A DNA stretch of 8,653 nt, from positions 1 to 8,653 of the forward strand of contig JBFLVQ010000416.1 in NCBI GenBank assembly GCA_040758525.1, given 5' to 3'. This document shows positions 7,247 to 8,653 of this stretch, in pieces; positions within the stretch are counted from its first letter, which is position 1; each line of letters begins with the position of its first letter. The notes beneath the pieces were generated by a model, which worked only from the letters and a program-made list of their open reading frames with translations, was not told where the DNA came from and made no database searches. The translations under genes were made by a program, and so were the position numbers. The stretch comes from JBFLVQ01 sp040758525. Its GTDB lineage: Bacteria; Acidobacteriota; Blastocatellia; Chloracidobacteriales; JADJPF01.

Positions 7247-7287
7247 GATTAAGCGAGCGGTTAAGACTGACATTTTTCTCGCTTATC
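7247..7287. repeat. Imperfect inverted repeat in the divergent intergenic region
   Basis: TAAGCGAG (7250-7257) is the exact reverse complement of CTCGCTTA (7278-7285), with 20 bases between. With one bulged T the pairing extends to GAT-AAGCGAG (7247-7257) against CTCGCTTATC (7278-7287). It lies between the divergent cyclase and RodZ-like genes, 48 bases upstream of the cyclase start. It may be an operator or a leader hairpin of the cyclase transcript; no T-run supports a terminator. Confidence 0.45.
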
Positions 7288-7330
7288 AAGTAGTGCGCAA
7301 GTTGAATTGGAGGCCGACCCCTATTTATTT

Positions 7331-7359
7331 TTGACTTTTAGTTAATGAACAGTTAGGAT
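7331..7359 (+). promoter_or_regulatory. Candidate sigma-70-type promoter of the RodZ-like gene
   Basis: TTGACT (7331-7336) and TAGGAT (7354-7359) are separated by 17 bases and match the consensus at 5 of 6 and 4 of 6 positions. They lie about 115 bases before the GTG start, implying a leader of roughly 110 bases in which I see no other recognisable element. No equally good pair was found for the minus-strand cyclase gene. Confidence 0.35.
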
Positions 7360-7458
7360 CGACTTCTCAGAAAAAGCGGGCAGAACAGCAACCAAGTTAA
7401 TCAACCGCTAATCTTTAATAATAAGATAAAGCTTACGAGACCACGCAACCCTAAACCC

Positions 7459-7465
7459 AAAGGAG
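7459..7465 (+). promoter_or_regulatory. Ribosome binding site that fixes the GTG start
   Basis: AAAGGAG ends nine bases before GTG at 7475. No in-frame ATG occurs near the conserved N-terminus (the first in-frame Met codon falls well inside the helix-turn-helix domain), so this site decides the start. Confidence 0.7.
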
Positions 7466-7474
7466 AGTAAAGCT

Positions 7475-8653
7475 GTGGATACCCTGGGACGCGAATTGAA
7501 GCGCAAACGGGAAGAGGCCAATATTGATCTGCGTGAAGTAGCAGAAGCTACTCGGATTGGCGTACGCTTTCTACACGCTATTGAAGCCGATGATTTTAGC
7601 TCTTTGCCGGGGGGAATCTACGCACGCTCCTTTATTCGTGCTTATGCCCGTCATGTAGGAATGGATGAAGAAGAAGCAGTAAGTCGCTATAACAAACAGA
7701 CCAAGCAGAGCGACGAACCAGAAGAGTCATTGCCAGCACGGGATTATCCTAGCGAGCCTAGCCAATTCTCTGTAGGCGCAGTTGGTATAGTACTGCTGGT
7801 TCTTGTTGTTGGGGGCGGTTGGGCAATTATGCGATATTTTGATCGTAGCAATACCAGTAAGGCGCCCACTAATACGACTGTTTCCCAACCCGCGCCAACT
7901 CCTACACAGCCAGAAATTACCCCTGAACAGGCTGCTGCTGTGACGACTGCGCCTCCTACTGAGGTTGCTAAGTCTACAGACACTGGTGTGCAACAGGTGG
8001 CTCAGACAACCGATGAGCTAATATTGACCTTGACTGCCAGTGGAGAATCTTGGGTTAGCGTTCAACCAGATCAGACTCCCACACAGAGAATTACCTTACA
8101 AGCCGGTGAATCTCGTGAATTTAAGGCTACTGGACAGTTGAAGGTTACGGTAGGTAATCTGCCTGCTATTAATGTAAGGATAAATGGTCAGCCTGCCCGT
8201 TTACCTAGTAATACTGGTCTGGTTGCCAGCAATGTTGTTATATCCAAGGAATCGGCGCGCGATTTTATCAATGCTGCTGGCAATCCAAATGTAAAGCTGG
8301 AACCGAAGCGGCCCAAGCCAGCTACATCACAGGATGGCACTGTTCCTGCTAAGTCTAGTCCAGCCGTTAGTAATGGGAGTGGAACGCCTACAGTAAAACC
8401 TGCTTCCACAGGAGGGGCAAGCGCCGCAGAAGTAAATCCAAAACCTGCTGCGCCAAATGCTGGCACTACCTCTACGACGGCTAAACCAGGTATACCCAAG
8501 TCAAATACCAATGGTAGTAGTACTGGTAGCGGGGAAAAGCAGTCGGAAAAACCGAAAACCGCTGATAACCAGGATACAGCTAAACCGAATACAGCCAAGC
8601 CAGCTAGCAATAAAGAGCAAAAACCGGTAGAGAAACCTAAATCGGAGACTGAT
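7475..8653 (+). CDS. rodZ: RodZ-like membrane protein (HTH_25 - TM - DUF4115), 3' end outside the window
   Basis: The frame starts at GTG 7475 and stays open for 393 codons to the window edge. Residues 2-72 form a helix-turn-helix domain of the RodZ type (LGRELKRKREEANIDLREVA, then RIGVRFLHAIEADDFSSLP and GIYARSFIRAYARHVG). The aromatic pair Y49 and F53 sits where RodZ carries its MreB-contacting aromatics, judged from memory. An acidic linker (79-95) leads to one TM helix (about 99-119), then a T/P/Q-rich linker (125-180) and a DUF4115-like periplasmic beta domain (about 182-258: LTLTASGESWVSVQPD, LQAGESREFKATGQL, VGNLPAINVRINGQ). From about 266 the protein becomes a K/P/A/T/S/N-rich tail with repeated KP dipeptides. 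RodZ links the MreB cytoskeleton to wall synthesis in rod-shaped cells; that role here is inferred from architecture. The tail is longer than in typical RodZ. MreB genes are not in the window. Confidence 0.8.
   Translation, partial: MDTLGRELKRKREEANIDLREVAEATRIGVRFLHAIEADDFSSLPGGIYARSFIRAYARHVGMDEEEAVSRYNKQTKQSDEPEESLPARDYPSEPSQFSVGAVGIVLLVLVVGGGWAIMRYFDRSNTSKAPTNTTVSQPAPTPTQPEITPEQAAAVTTAPPTEVAKSTDTGVQQVAQTTDELILTLTASGESWVSVQPDQTPTQRITLQAGESREFKATGQLKVTVGNLPAINVRINGQPARLPSNTGLVASNVVISKESARDFINAAGNPNVKLEPKRPKPATSQDGTVPAKSSPAVSNGSGTPTVKPASTGGASAAEVNPKPAAPNAGTTSTTAKPGIPKSNTNGSSTGSGEKQSEKPKTADNQDTAKPNTAKPASNKEQKPVEKPKSETD

Noticed and set aside
7727..7993. Two overlapping minus-strand open frames
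   Set aside because: They are opposite the TM and linker region of the RodZ-like gene, which has continuous family features in the plus frame.
8188..8610. 140-codon open frame on the minus strand, hydrophobic and V/G/A/L/P-rich
   Set aside because: It is the antisense image of the K/P/A/T-rich tail of the RodZ-like gene; low-complexity coding DNA often leaves such open antisense frames.

Overview
The window looks like chromosomal DNA from a Gram-negative (double-membrane) bacterium. The signs are an outer-membrane barrel gene, a periplasmic LolA-like gene, a lipoprotein gene and a secretin-like fragment. The gene styles, especially the RodZ-like protein and the secretin-domain fragment, remind me of Acidobacteriota (Blastocatellia-like). 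That is an impression from memory, not a demonstrated placement. By eye the DNA is moderately AT-rich and fairly uniform. I see no transposase, integrase, phage gene, tRNA, rRNA or CRISPR array.

Layout. (1) Bases 2-634, plus strand: the 3' part of a secretin N-domain-like gene cut by the window edge. (2) Bases 635-832: an AT-rich spacer with short dyads, including two 14-base segments that are exact reverse complements of each other. (3) Bases 833-6314, plus strand: a tight four-gene operon. It encodes an ABC ATPase, a large duplicated FtsX/MacB-type permease (stop/start overlap), a LolA-like periplasmic protein (4-base overlap) and a DUF1302-like outer-membrane beta-barrel (9-base gap). (4) Bases 6314-6401: three perfect copies of a 10-base tandem repeat starting on the last base of the barrel stop codon, then a hairpin terminator best read on the minus strand. 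(5) Bases 6402-7199, minus strand: a lipoprotein of the metal-dependent cyclase/kynurenine-formamidase family. (6) Bases 7200-7474: a divergent intergenic region with an inverted repeat and a candidate promoter. (7) Bases 7475-8653, plus strand: a RodZ-like protein with a long low-complexity tail, still open at the window end.

The most interesting unit is the operon. Its products cover all three envelope compartments: an energised inner-membrane extractor, a soluble lipid-binding-type carrier, and an outer-membrane barrel. This matches the logic of the Lol and Lpt systems but with a different set of parts, so a trans-envelope route for a lipid or other hydrophobic cargo is a reasonable hypothesis. 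The cargo cannot be read from the sequence. The remaining genes (lipoprotein cyclase, RodZ-like, secretin-like) are also envelope proteins but are separately transcribed and need not be related.
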